Program-made: the position numbers and the translations under genes | In this document: positions 16,616 to 24,658 of the stretch, piece by piece | How the letters are laid out: each line of letters starts with the position of its first letter | How positions within the stretch are numbered: the first letter of the stretch is position 1 | Notes under the pieces: generated by a model | Database searches by the model: none | Told to the model about the DNA's origin: nothing | What the model saw: only the letters and a program-made list of their open reading frames with translations | DNA from: an uncultured Polaribacter sp. | GTDB lineage: Bacteria > Bacteroidota > Bacteroidia > Flavobacteriales > Flavobacteriaceae | DNA: 64,000 nt | NCBI RefSeq assembly: GCF_947500975.1 | Contig: NZ_CANMUE010000001.1 | Location: 372,001 to 436,000, forward strand | Direction of reading: 5' to 3'

Positions 16616-16628
16616 CATCTTATTTTAA

Positions 16629-17726
16629 ATGATTTTACTTGTATTTTTCTACGCTTTTGTAGTTTTTACATGGATTCAAATCATTTATTATTTGATCTTT
16701 TCTTCCATTTTTAAGAAAAATAACACAACAAAAAAAACACTTAACAACAATCCTATTTCTATTATTATTTTTGCAAAAAATAATGGGGAAAACCTGGAGA
16801 GATTTATTCCTTTTATAATAAATCAAGACTATCCAAAATTTGAAGTTATTTTAATTAATAATGCTTCAAATGATAATACAGATGAAATTGTAGCTTCTTT
16901 AAAAGAAAAATATTCCAAAATTAGAATTATTGATGTTGAAAATAATGAGGCCTTTTGGGGAAGTAAAAAATATGCTTTGACTTTAGGAATAAAAGTTGCA
17001 AAACACGACCTTTTACTTTTTACTGAAGCTAATTGCAAACCCGTTTCAAAAAGTTGGATTAAGGAAATGAATAATCATTTTACACAAAAGAAAAGCATAG
17101 TTATTGGTTATCATAAATTTAAAAAAGAAAATTCGCTTTTAAATATATTGGCTAGATACAAGAACTTACTTACTTCTATTAAATATTTAAGTGCTATAAA
17201 AATGGGATTTCCATATAAGGCAGCAAAACAAAATTTTGGTTATGAAAAATCTGAGTTTTTTAATGTAAATGGTTTTATAAATCATATAAATTTAAAAGAT
17301 GGCGAAGATGATTTATTTATACAAGATGCAGCAAAAAAAGAAAATACTACTTTTTGTATAAGTAAAAATAGTTTTACTGAATCTAAATCTCCAAGCACTT
17401 TTATAAACTGGTTTCAACAAATTAAAATAGATAATAGTACTCAAAAACATTATAAATTTGGTCATCAATTTTATTTAAAAATTTTCTTATTTACAAAATC
17501 TTTCACTTACATATTATCAACTGTATTATTTTTCTTTTATCCTTGGAAAATAATTTTAGCAATTTTATCAATATATTTTATTGTTCAATTTTTAGTGATT
17601 GGCTTTTTAACAAAAAAACTAAATGAACCACAAGTTACTTTCTTCTTACCAATCTTAGAAATTGGTTTACTTATTTTTCATTTTAGTATATTTATCACTA
17701 ATTTGATTTCAAAACGAAATAATTGA
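16629..17726 (+). CDS. Membrane-associated family 2 glycosyltransferase
   Basis: 365-residue GT-A fold glycosyltransferase with one N-terminal membrane helix (residues 1-22) and two or three at the C-terminus (about 285-355). The catalytic domain begins with ISIIIFAKNNGENLERFIP, includes ILINNASNDNTDEIV, a nucleotide-metal region LLLFTEANCKP in place of the usual DxD, and NGFINHINLKDGEDDLF with the late ED motif. The DxD position reads TEAN, as in a subset of GT2 enzymes. Its stop codon overlaps the TTG start of the ECF sigma gene, so they are coupled. The sugar and acceptor are unknown. Confidence 0.87.
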   Translation: MILLVFFYAFVVFTWIQIIYYLIFSSIFKKNNTTKKTLNNNPISIIIFAKNNGENLERFIPFIINQDYPKFEVILINNASNDNTDEIVASLKEKYSKIRIIDVENNEAFWGSKKYALTLGIKVAKHDLLLFTEANCKPVSKSWIKEMNNHFTQKKSIVIGYHKFKKENSLLNILARYKNLLTSIKYLSAIKMGFPYKAAKQNFGYEKSEFFNVNGFINHINLKDGEDDLFIQDAAKKENTTFCISKNSFTESKSPSTFINWFQQIKIDNSTQKHYKFGHQFYLKIFLFTKSFTYILSTVLFFFYPWKIILAILSIYFIVQFLVIGFLTKKLNEPQVTFFLPILEIGLLIFHFSIFITNLISKRNN

Positions 17727-18286
17727 AAATAGACAATAAAAATATTGAATTGTATATATTAGAAGCTAAAACAGGAAGTCAATCTGCTTTTCGCTTTCTA
17801 TTAAATACTTTTTGGGCTGATGTTTATAATTTTCAATTAAAACGTACAAAAAGCGAAAATGATGCTGAAGATATTACCATTCAAACCTTTTCTAAAGCAT
17901 TTGATAAAATACATAGTTTTGATGAAAACTACATATTTAAAACATGGTTGATTACCATATCTAAAAATGTTCATATTGATATTCTTCGTAAAAAAAAGAT
18001 ATCAATTACTACAGAAACCACCAATGAACAAGAGAGTAAAGTATATTTAGTTGTGGATGATAACCCAACTCCGGAAGATAAAATTATTAGACAACAAAAT
18101 TTAGAAAAATTATTAAGAGACATCAAAAAATTAAAGCCTAAATATAAAGAAATCATACATCTACGTTATTTTCAAGAGTTGAGTTACAAAGAAATTTCTG
18201 AACATATTAACGAACCAATGAATAACGTAAAAGTAAAGTTATTACGAGCAAAAAAATTATTGGCAGAGATTATTAAGGAATCTTAA
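17723..18286 (+). CDS. ECF-family RNA polymerase sigma factor
   Basis: 187-residue sigma-70 factor with a TTG start overlapping the previous stop codon. Region 2 shows SENDAEDITIQTFSKAFDKI and FKTWLITISKNVHIDILRKK; region 4 shows LKPKYKEIIHLRYFQELSYK and EISEHINEPMNNVKVKLLRA. No anti-sigma gene adjoins it: the neighbours are a glycosyltransferase and an Nramp-like transporter. In Flavobacteriaceae this gene order is common, and regulation may be transcriptional rather than by an anti-sigma factor. Confidence 0.92.
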   Translation: MKIDNKNIELYILEAKTGSQSAFRFLLNTFWADVYNFQLKRTKSENDAEDITIQTFSKAFDKIHSFDENYIFKTWLITISKNVHIDILRKKKISITTETTNEQESKVYLVVDDNPTPEDKIIRQQNLEKLLRDIKKLKPKYKEIIHLRYFQELSYKEISEHINEPMNNVKVKLLRAKKLLAEIIKES

Positions 18287-18288
18287 AA

Positions 18289-19515
18289 ATGAACAAAAAA
18301 ACAATATTACAATCTTTAGGACCTGGCTTATTATTTGCTGGAGCTGCTATTGGAGTTTCGCATTTAGTACAATCTACAAGAGCGGGTGCTGAATTTGGTT
18401 TTGGTTTATTATGGGCTTTATTATTAGTTAATCTTTTTAAATATCCTTTTTTTCAATTTGGACCAAGATATGCAGCTGCAACCGGAGAAACTCTATTAGA
18501 TGGTTATCAAAAATTAGGTAAAGGGGTTTTAGTAGCCTATTTTATTTTAAATTTTGCAACTATGTTTACTATTCAAGCAGCTGTAACAGTAGTTACTGCT
18601 GGCTTGGCATCACAACTATTTGGCATTACTAATGATTTGGTTTTGTGGTCATCCATTTTAATGCTTATAAGTTTAATTATTCTATTACTTGGTAAATATA
18701 AATTGCTAGACAATTTAATGAAATACATTATCGCTATATTAACTACAAGTACAATTGTAGCTGTTAGTGTTGCATTATTTAGCACAAAAGATGCCTTTGA
18801 TGTTACTCAAATATTACCATCCGGAACTGTAGAAATCACTTTTTTAATTGCTTTTTTAGGCTGGATGCCTGCTCCTTTAGATGTTTCTATTTGGCACTCT
18901 ATTTGGAGTATCGAAAAAAATAAAAATAGTTTTCAAAAATTAAACCCTAAAGATGCCATTTTCGACTTTAACATTGGCTACATAAGCACTTTATTTTTAG
19001 GAATTTGCTTTGTTCTTTTAGGAGCTTTAGTAATGTATAAATCTGGAGAAAACTTCTCTAATAAAGGAGGTGTTTTTGCATCACAATTAATTAAACTATA
19101 TACTAAAAACCTTGGTGATTTTTCATATATATTTATTGCCATTGCTGCTTTTACCACTATGTTTAGTACTACAATTACAACCTTAGATGCTTCACCAAGA
19201 GCTATGGCAAAAACTACAAATTTGCTATTTGCTAAACAAACAAAACTAAATTATTGGTTTTGGATTATTTTTCTTTTTGTTGGTACTTTTATAATTCTAA
19301 AATTCTTTTTAGCTAATATGGGACTTTTGGTTAAAATTGCAACCATTTTATCGTTTATAACAGCTCCATTCTATGCCATTTTAAATTATATTTTAATCAC
19401 AGGAACAAACACACCAAAAGAACATCAACCAAAACTATTTTTAAAGACTTTAAGTATTATTGGAATTCTATTTCTAGTGGGGTTTAGTATTTGGTATATA
19501 TTTATTATATTTTAA
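18289..19515 (+). CDS. Nramp-related transporter with altered metal-binding motifs
   Basis: 408-residue integral membrane protein with about ten or eleven transmembrane helices, starting 2 bp after the sigma-factor stop codon. The opening SLGPGLLFAGAAIGVSH aligns with helix 1 of Nramp metal transporters, and LGWMPAPLDVSIWHSIW with helix 6. In standard Nramps helix 1 carries DPGN and helix 6 MPH; here the first reads AIGVSH and the second MPAP, so the usual manganese/iron site is not conserved. The substrate may be another ion or a small solute. It ends at a strong hairpin terminator. Confidence 0.85.
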   Translation: MNKKTILQSLGPGLLFAGAAIGVSHLVQSTRAGAEFGFGLLWALLLVNLFKYPFFQFGPRYAAATGETLLDGYQKLGKGVLVAYFILNFATMFTIQAAVTVVTAGLASQLFGITNDLVLWSSILMLISLIILLLGKYKLLDNLMKYIIAILTTSTIVAVSVALFSTKDAFDVTQILPSGTVEITFLIAFLGWMPAPLDVSIWHSIWSIEKNKNSFQKLNPKDAIFDFNIGYISTLFLGICFVLLGALVMYKSGENFSNKGGVFASQLIKLYTKNLGDFSYIFIAIAAFTTMFSTTITTLDASPRAMAKTTNLLFAKQTKLNYWFWIIFLFVGTFIILKFFLANMGLLVKIATILSFITAPFYAILNYILITGTNTPKEHQPKLFLKTLSIIGILFLVGFSIWYIFIIF

Positions 19516-19546
19516 TTGGTTTTTTCATTAAAAAACCAATAAAATT
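19513..19546 (+). terminator. Intrinsic terminator after the Nramp-like gene
   Basis: An 11-bp perfect stem ATTGGTTTTTT / AAAAAACCAAT (19515-19525 with 19530-19540) begins in the stop codon itself. The downstream tract is A-rich rather than T-rich, so termination is less certain on this strand. Confidence 0.6.
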
Positions 19547-19585
19547 CTTCTTATTCTAAACAATATTATTTCTTATTTTTCTTTG

Positions 19586-19593
19586 TAAATTTG
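19586..19593 (+). promoter_or_regulatory. -10 element TAAATTTG of lipA
   Basis: Exact TAnnTTTG match, 13 bp before the lipA ATG at 19607, implying a very short leader. No TTG at the expected -33 distance was seen. Confidence 0.6.
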
Positions 19594-19606
19594 CAATTCA
19601 ATTTAT

Positions 19607-20482
19607 ATGAATATGGCAACAGAATCTGTAATACTTCCTGAAAGAGTAAAAAAACCTAAATGGCTTCGTGTTAAATTACCTGTAGGTAAAAAATATACTG
19701 AACTTAGAGGATTAGTAGATAAATATAAATTGAATACAATTTGTACTAGTGGAAGTTGCCCTAATATGGGAGAATGTTGGGGAGAAGGAACTGCTACATT
19801 TATGATACTTGGAAACACTTGTACACGTTCTTGTGGGTTTTGTGGTGTAAAAACTGGTAGACCCGATACTGTAGAATGGGATGAGCCTGAGAAAGTTGCA
19901 CGTTCAATTAAAATAATGGGGATTAAACATGCGGTTATAACATCAGTAGATAGAGATGATTTAAAAGATGGAGGATCCATTATTTGGGCAGAAACTGTTG
20001 ATGCAATTAGAAGAGCAAACCCAACAACAACTTTAGAAACTTTAATTCCAGATTTTCAAGGAGATAGAAAACTAATTGACAGGATTATTGAAGTACACCC
20101 AGAAGTAGTGTCTCATAATATGGAAACAGTTAGAAGATTAACTCGTGAAGTAAGGATACAAGCAAAATACGATAGAAGCTTAGGTGTTTTAAAGTATTTA
20201 AAAGAACAAGGAATGCGTACCAAATCTGGTATAATGCTTGGCTTAGGAGAAACTGAAGAGGAAGTAATACAAACCATGAAAGATGTAAGAAATGTTGGTT
20301 TAGATGTAATTACAATTGGTCAATACCTTCAACCTTCAAAAAAACATTTACCTGTAAAAGAATTTATTACTCCTGAGCAATTTAAAAAATATGAAAATTT
20401 AGGTTTAGAGATGGGTTTTATGTATGTAGAAAGTGGTGCTTTAGTGCGTTCTTCTTACAAAGCGCATAAACATGCACAATAA
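19607..20482 (+). CDS. lipA: Lipoyl synthase
   Basis: Radical SAM enzyme of 291 residues that inserts two sulfurs into octanoyl groups on the E2 and GcvH proteins. Both iron-sulfur clusters are visible: the auxiliary cluster cysteines C46, C51 and C57 ([12 protein letters not shown]) and the radical SAM CxxxCxxC at C72, C76 and C79 (CTRSCGFC). The C-terminal serine ligand region [15 protein letters not shown] is intact. It is monocistronic with its own -10 box and supports the lpdA-dependent complexes encoded 6 kb away. Confidence 0.97.
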   Translation: MNMATESVILPERVKKPKWLRVKLPVGKKYTELRGLVDKYKLNTICTSGSCPNMGECWGEGTATFMILGNTCTRSCGFCGVKTGRPDTVEWDEPEKVARSIKIMGIKHAVITSVDRDDLKDGGSIIWAETVDAIRRANPTTTLETLIPDFQGDRKLIDRIIEVHPEVVSHNMETVRRLTREVRIQAKYDRSLGVLKYLKEQGMRTKSGIMLGLGETEEEVIQTMKDVRNVGLDVITIGQYLQPSKKHLPVKEFITPEQFKKYENLGLEMGFMYVESGALVRSSYKAHKHAQ

Positions 20483-20520
20483 TTGTTAAATATTTACAAA
20501 AATAAAATTCAAATATTTTT

Positions 20521-20536
20521 TGGCACAAAAATTGTT
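20521..20536 (+). promoter_or_regulatory. Sigma-54 (-24/-12) type promoter
   Basis: TGGCAC, 5 bases, TTGTT matches the sigma-54 consensus TGGCAC-N5-TTGCW except that the -12 C is a T. The spacing is exact. It is the only such element I noticed outside a gene in the window, and a structured, terminator-ended unit follows at once. Confidence 0.6.
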
Positions 20537-20545
20537 TATTAATAA

Positions 20546-20632
20546 TTAAGAGACTTTGTAAACCTCTTTTTGTAAATTATTTGAATTAGTTGATAAAAAA
20601 ACCATCTCATTTGAGATGGTTTTATATTTTAT
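20546..20632 (+). ncRNA. Candidate sigma-54-dependent small RNA, ~85 nt
   Basis: Starting about 12 bp after the -12 element, the plus strand can fold into a hairpin (AATAATTAAGAG pairing with CTCTT...AATTATT around ACTTTGTAAAC), then a short single-stranded stretch, then a 20-base palindrome ACCATCTCAT/TTGAGATGGT (20601-20620) followed by TTTATATTTT. No reading frame of note lies inside. The layout (regulated promoter, hairpin, intrinsic terminator, no ORF) is that of a trans-acting small RNA. Exact ends are estimates. Confidence 0.5.
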
Positions 20633-20650
20633 AGTGCCCTATAGTGTTAT

Positions 20651-20722
20651 AAAAAAATCGTTTTAAAACTAATTTAAAACGATTTTTTAATTCAAAATAT
20701 ACAAATTCCCCAGTTTATATAA
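20651..20722 (-). ncRNA. Candidate small RNA unit C (G-run hairpin plus terminator)
   Basis: Minus strand: an imperfect A/T stem (TTATATAAA ... TTTGTATA) encloses ACTGGGGAA, followed by an 11-bp perfect stem ATCGTTTTAAA/TTTAAAACGAT (20658-20684 area) with a run of seven Ts. A sound intrinsic terminator on this strand. No clear promoter box was found on its right side. Confidence 0.45.
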
Positions 20723-20894
20723 CATTTTGTTTAATTTCTTTTAACACTACAAATTAACAAGTTTTTTATTTTTACAACTTAGAATAAAAGTTGAAATGCA
20801 TTTTAAAATAGATGAATGTAAGTTATTGTTAGTTAATCTTGTTCTTTCTATAAATAATTGGAAGAAAATTTTTTATAAAAATTAGAACAAAAGA

Positions 20895-20960
20895 AAAGCG
20901 TTTAAAATTTCTTTTAAACGCTTTGAATAAAATTTATAAATCCCCCAACTCATAAATTAA
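20895..20960 (-). ncRNA. Candidate small RNA unit B (G-run hairpin plus terminator)
   Basis: Minus strand: stem AATTTAT/ATAAATT (20952-20958 with 20931-20937) with a loop containing GTTGGGGGATT, then a 12-bp perfect stem AAAGCGTTTAAA/TTTAAACGCTTT (20895-20906 with 20913-20924) and a T-rich tail. A TATATTTG -10 box lies at 20967-20974 on the same strand, placing the start at about 20960, exactly at the first hairpin. A primary transcript of about 65-75 nt is therefore likely. Confidence 0.55.
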
Positions 20961-20966
20961 TTACTG

Positions 20967-20974
20967 CAAATATA
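20967..20974 (-). promoter_or_regulatory. -10 element TATATTTG of unit B
   Basis: Exact TAnnTTTG match on the minus strand (CAAATATA on plus), 8-9 bp ahead of the unit B hairpin. No TTG -35 at the expected spacing; the region there is T-rich. Confidence 0.5.
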
Positions 20975-21069
20975 GAACTTTTATAAACTTTAAAAAACAC
21001 ATCTGTCGATAAAATTATATTTAATTTCGACGAATAACAAGTTACTTGCGTTTGTTTACATTTTAACAA

Positions 21070-21150
21070 AAAAATAAAAAGCTGTTAAAGATTAATCTCT
21101 AACAGCTTTAATATAATGATTTATAAATCCCCCAATCTATAAATCATAAT
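21070..21150 (-). ncRNA. Candidate small RNA unit A (G-run hairpin plus terminator)
   Basis: Minus strand: an 8-bp perfect stem GATTTATA/TATAAATC (21138-21145 with 21118-21125) around GATTGGGGGATT, then a strong stem AAAGCTGTTA/TAACAGCTTT (about 21078-21109) followed by TTTTTATTTTTTT. A weak TATTTTTA box lies at 21150-21157. It shares its layout and the core TTGGGGGATT-TATAAAT with unit B, 188 bp away. Confidence 0.5.
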
Positions 21151-21368
21151 AAAAATAAAAAACAAATAGATTTTTGACAAAAATTTTCGATGAATTACTT
21201 CATTTATTCGTTGAACCTTAATGAAAAATAGTTGAAAAAATATAAATATTTAATCTATTAGAAAACACTTATAATATCATAATTTATATAATTGGCAGCT
21301 CCTTATTTCTTAATCAACAAAAACAGCTTTACATTCTTTAATAATCAATTTAAAAATAAATTTTAATT

Positions 21369-21522
21369 TTACTGTTTATTTAACAATCGAAATGGCTTTC
21401 TCATAATTTCTTTAATACCTTTATCAGCTTTAAATGATAAAACAGAATCATGAATCTATCAAACAAAACTACTTCTGTATTTTCATAGGTAACTTCTGTA
21501 ATATTTCCACCTAGTTTTAAAT
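21369..21522 (-). pseudogene. Decayed C-terminal remnant of an unidentified gene
   Basis: Just downstream of the permease stop codon the minus strand encodes DLKLGGNITEVTYENTEVVL in one frame and, after a frame change near 21430, DSVLSFKADKGIKEIMRKPF ending in LLNKQ and a stop at 21369-21371. The peptide quality of both pieces suggests the broken end of a real protein. I do not recognise the family, and no start region is left. Confidence 0.35.
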
Positions 21523-21544
21523 CTTAATAAGATAAAAAAATTAA

Positions 21545-22780
21545 TTAAGCAAATTTAATAGACTTTGAAGGATTAATTTTTGTGATGATATATGAAGGGA
21601 TAATCAACATTAAAAAGCACAAAACTAATGTACCTATATTTAATAATAAAATAGCTGTAAAAGAAATATAAACAGGCATTATCGACACATAATAAGTTTC
21701 TGGGTTTAAAGTAATTATTTTAAAAAAATATTGAATCCCAATAATTGACAAACCAATAATATTACCCCAAAAAAGACCTTTTAAAATCAGGTAAGACGCA
21801 TTGTATAAAAACACTTTTCTAATACTAGCATTAGTACTTCCTAGAGCTTTTAAAATCCCAATCATTTGTACTCTTTCTAATATTAAAACAAGTAATGCTG
21901 TAATCATATTTATACCAGCAACCACTATCATGATAATAATAATAAACCAAACATTATTATCAAAAAGTTTAATCCAATCAAATACATTTGGGTAACTATC
22001 AACAATAGTTTTCTTATTCAAGGTCAATCCTATTTCACTATAAATCTCTCTTCCTTTTTCTTCTATACTGTCAAAATCATCTAGTAAAACTTCAAAACCT
22101 CCAACTTCATTTTCTGTCCATTTATTTAATTTCTGAACTTCTCTAATATCACCAATCATCATACTATTGTCAAATTCAGCCAAACCTGTATTATAAATAC
22201 CTACAATTACATACTTTTTATTAGAAGGTAATTTACTCTCTGTAGTTTTTATAAAAGTTGCTAAAATGGTGTCATTTAATTTTAACTGTAATCGGTTTAC
22301 AATTGTTTGAGATAATAATACATCTCTAACTCTTTGTTGATTAAAATCTGGTATAGTACCTTCAACCAAATAATCTTTAAAAAAGCCCCAATCATAATCT
22401 GTAGAAACCCCTTTAAAAACAATACCTTCAAAACTATTTTCTGTTCTTAAAATGCCTGCTTTATTAGCAAAAACTTGCACATTTTTAATACCATCTATAT
22501 CATTAAACTTTGGATAAAAATCTTGCTCTTTTTTTACTGGTGTTGTAGAAACATCCGAATTATTAAAATCGTAGTTAACAATCTGAATATGACCTTTAAA
22601 ACCAGCCATTTTATCTCGAATTTTATATTGCAAACCAGCCGCAGTTGCAACAGAAATCAACATAATTATAATACCTAACGCAATTGCAGTGATTGCAATT
22701 TTTATTATTGGTGATGAAATGCTATTTTTATACTTTTTGCCAGCAATAATACGTTTTGCAATAAATAACTCGTAATTCAA
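21545..22780 (-). CDS. ABC transporter permease of the FtsX/LolE type
   Basis: About 411 residues. An N-terminal helix (IAITAIALGIIIMLISVATA), a large periplasmic domain, and three C-terminal helices (near WFIIIIMIVVAGINMITALL, LKGLFWGNIIGLSIIGI and LLLNIGTLVLCFLMLIIPSY) give the four-helix FtsX/MacB topology of LolC/LolE subunits, which release lipoproteins from the inner membrane. No partner ATPase is adjacent. I prefer the TTG start at 22780 (LNYELFIAKRI), because the ATG at 22807 adds residues not expected in the family and would overlap the divergent gene. The start is uncertain. Confidence 0.88.
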   Translation of the reverse strand: MNYELFIAKRIIAGKKYKNSISSPIIKIAITAIALGIIIMLISVATAAGLQYKIRDKMAGFKGHIQIVNYDFNNSDVSTTPVKKEQDFYPKFNDIDGIKNVQVFANKAGILRTENSFEGIVFKGVSTDYDWGFFKDYLVEGTIPDFNQQRVRDVLLSQTIVNRLQLKLNDTILATFIKTTESKLPSNKKYVIVGIYNTGLAEFDNSMMIGDIREVQKLNKWTENEVGGFEVLLDDFDSIEEKGREIYSEIGLTLNKKTIVDSYPNVFDWIKLFDNNVWFIIIIMIVVAGINMITALLVLILERVQMIGILKALGSTNASIRKVFLYNASYLILKGLFWGNIIGLSIIGIQYFFKIITLNPETYYVSIMPVYISFTAILLLNIGTLVLCFLMLIIPSYIITKINPSKSIKFA

Positions 22781-22784
22781 ATTG

Positions 22785-24056
22785 ATGAAATATTTTATAC
22801 CTTTCAAAAGTACATATTTATTCTTATTTTTATTAATGAATTTTCATCTGATTTCATGCGCTCAAAAGTCGAAAATTCAGAATTCAAAAGTGAATACTCC
22901 CAAAAAAAATGAACGTTTAAAAATTACACCAGGAGCAGATAGAACCGATAAATATCTAAAATTTTTAAAAGGGAAAAATGTAGCTATAGTTGCCAACCAA
23001 ACTTCTGTTTTGTCAGTTTTTAAAAGTGTAGATGTAGCTGATAATCATATAGATTCTAAAAACGCTACACAGCATTTAGTTGATTTTTTACATGATTATA
23101 ATGATATTTCTGTAAAAAAAGTTTTTTCACCTGAACATGGTTTTCGAGGAAAAGCAGATGCAGGTGCTCTTGTAGAAGATGGTGTAGATTCAAAAACTGG
23201 GCTACCCATTTTATCACTTCATGGAAAAAACAAAAAACCAACAGCCAAACAATTAGAAAATATTGATGTTGTTGTTTTTGATATTCAAGATGTTGGGGTT
23301 CGTTTTTACACCTACATTTCAACTTTACATTATGTTATGGAAGCTTGTGCAGAAGCTGGAATTCCTGTAATTATTTTAGACAGACCAAACCCAAATGCCC
23401 ATTATATTGATGGCCCTGTTTTAGAGCCAAAACATTCTAGCTTTTTGGGTAAACATCCAGTTCCTGTAGTTTATGGAATGACTATCGGCGAATACGGACA
23501 AATGATTAATGGCGAAAAATGGTTGAAAAACGATGTCAAATGCGATTTAAAAGTGATTTCTTTAGAAAATTACGATCATCAATCTAAATATAGTTTATCC
23601 ATAAAACCATCACCAAATTTACCCAATGATAAAAGTATAAACCTATATCCTAGTTTAGGCTTTTTTGAAGGAACAACTATAAATGCTGGACGTGGAACTG
23701 AATTTCAGTTTCAAAGATATGGAGCGCCAGATTTTAAAAAAACTAACTTCTCTTACACTCCAAAAGCCAACGAAGGCGCAAAATACCCAAAACATAAAGG
23801 AAAAATGTGCAACGGAATTGATTTAAGTACAACTAAATATTTATCAAAAATTAACGTAACCTTTTTAATTGATGCTTATAAAAGAACATCTAAAAAGGAA
23901 ACATTTTTTGGAAAAACGTTTACAATTCATGCAGGTACAAAAAAACTACAAAAACAAATTGAACAAGGCTCATCTGCAGAAGAAATTAGAGAAACTTGGA
24001 AAAAAGGTTTAGAAGATTTTCATGTAATCAGAAAAAAATATTTGATATATAAATAA
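22785..24056 (+). CDS. NamZ-type exo-beta-N-acetylmuramidase (DUF1343) lipoprotein
   Basis: 423-residue lipoprotein: signal peptide through residue about 24 with lipobox LISC. The DUF1343 domain shows GKNVAIVANQTSV, FSPEHGFRGKADAGA, VVFDIQDVGVRFYTYISTL, IILDRPNPN and GRGTEFQFQRYGAP. Characterised DUF1343 members (NamZ of Bacillus subtilis) remove MurNAc from the non-reducing end of peptidoglycan fragments, so a role in cell-wall recycling is likely. A repeat-like AATTCAGAATTC stretch falls in the linker (KSKIQNSKVN). It diverges from the permease gene with only about 4 bp between start codons. Confidence 0.88.
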   Translation: MKYFIPFKSTYLFLFLLMNFHLISCAQKSKIQNSKVNTPKKNERLKITPGADRTDKYLKFLKGKNVAIVANQTSVLSVFKSVDVADNHIDSKNATQHLVDFLHDYNDISVKKVFSPEHGFRGKADAGALVEDGVDSKTGLPILSLHGKNKKPTAKQLENIDVVVFDIQDVGVRFYTYISTLHYVMEACAEAGIPVIILDRPNPNAHYIDGPVLEPKHSSFLGKHPVPVVYGMTIGEYGQMINGEKWLKNDVKCDLKVISLENYDHQSKYSLSIKPSPNLPNDKSINLYPSLGFFEGTTINAGRGTEFQFQRYGAPDFKKTNFSYTPKANEGAKYPKHKGKMCNGIDLSTTKYLSKINVTFLIDAYKRTSKKETFFGKTFTIHAGTKKLQKQIEQGSSAEEIRETWKKGLEDFHVIRKKYLIYK

Positions 24057-24057
24057 A

Positions 24058-24582
24058 CTATCTTCTGGTTTTCTTCTCATTATATTTATAAGGAACTTTC
24101 TTTTTTAATGCCTCAACAATATTGTATGTTGCCGGACAAACAAATGTGTTATTAACAGTTAACTCAGTAATTTGTATAAATTTTTTACGGTTTGTATGCG
24201 GATATTCTGAGCAAGCTTTTGGTCTTACATCATAAATAAAACAAGTATTGTCAGATTCATCAAAAAAAGAACATGGTGCTGTTTTTAATACCATAAAATC
24301 ATCCTGATCTCTTTCTAAATAAGTATCTACAAAATCAGCAGCTTTCATTTTTAAATGCTTAGAAATACGCTCAATATCTTTAGCTATAAAAATAGGACTT
24401 GTAGTTTTACAGCAATTTCCACAATCTAAACAATCTGTTTTTGCAAATTCTTTTTCATGCAAATCTTGCATAATATAATCTAAGTTTTTAGGAGTTCTTT
24501 TTCTTAAATTTACAAAATATTTTAAGTTTTCTTTTTTAGCTTCTTCAGCTAATTTTGGTAGTTGTTCCAAACGTTTTTCCAT
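24058..24582 (-). CDS. YkgJ-family cysteine cluster protein
   Basis: 174-residue cytosolic protein of the YkgJ/UPF0153 family, thought to bind zinc or iron through a cysteine cluster. The ligands are visible in CLDCGNCCKTTSP, CSFFDESDNTCFIYDVRP and KACSEYPHT. No enzymatic activity is established. It is convergent with the DUF1343 gene (1 bp between stop codons) and divergent from argS. Confidence 0.88.
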   Translation of the reverse strand: MEKRLEQLPKLAEEAKKENLKYFVNLRKRTPKNLDYIMQDLHEKEFAKTDCLDCGNCCKTTSPIFIAKDIERISKHLKMKAADFVDTYLERDQDDFMVLKTAPCSFFDESDNTCFIYDVRPKACSEYPHTNRKKFIQITELTVNNTFVCPATYNIVEALKKKVPYKYNEKKTRR

Positions 24583-24628
24583 GTCTGAAAATTACAATTA
24601 ATTCTACAAAATTTACACTAAATTTTCG

Positions 24629-24636
24629 TAAATTTG
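24629..24636 (+). promoter_or_regulatory. -10 element TAAATTTG of argS
   Basis: Exact TAnnTTTG match 22 bp before the argS ATG. The region to its left, within the YkgJ start, is A/T-rich without a clear TTG. Confidence 0.6.
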
Positions 24637-24658
24637 CAGCTTAATTTTTTAAGCGCAA

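Larger units (their letters stand above)
20483..21544. other. 1.06 kb region without intact genes, carrying small-RNA-like units
   Basis: Between convergent lipA and the FtsX-type permease gene. It contains a sigma-54-type promoter and a structured plus-strand unit (20521-20632), three minus-strand units each made of a G-run hairpin and a terminator (20651-21157), and a decayed coding remnant (21369-21522). I found no intact protein gene. The remaining parts, 20735-20885 and 21160-21365, show only A/T-rich sequence. Confidence 0.75.

Noticed and set aside
20895..21145. Small peptides read through the G-run units (for example WGIYK in units A and B)
   Set aside because: The shared residues follow directly from the shared G-run hairpin; the frames differ in length, have no common start codon and stop at varied places. 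RNA structure explains the sequence better.
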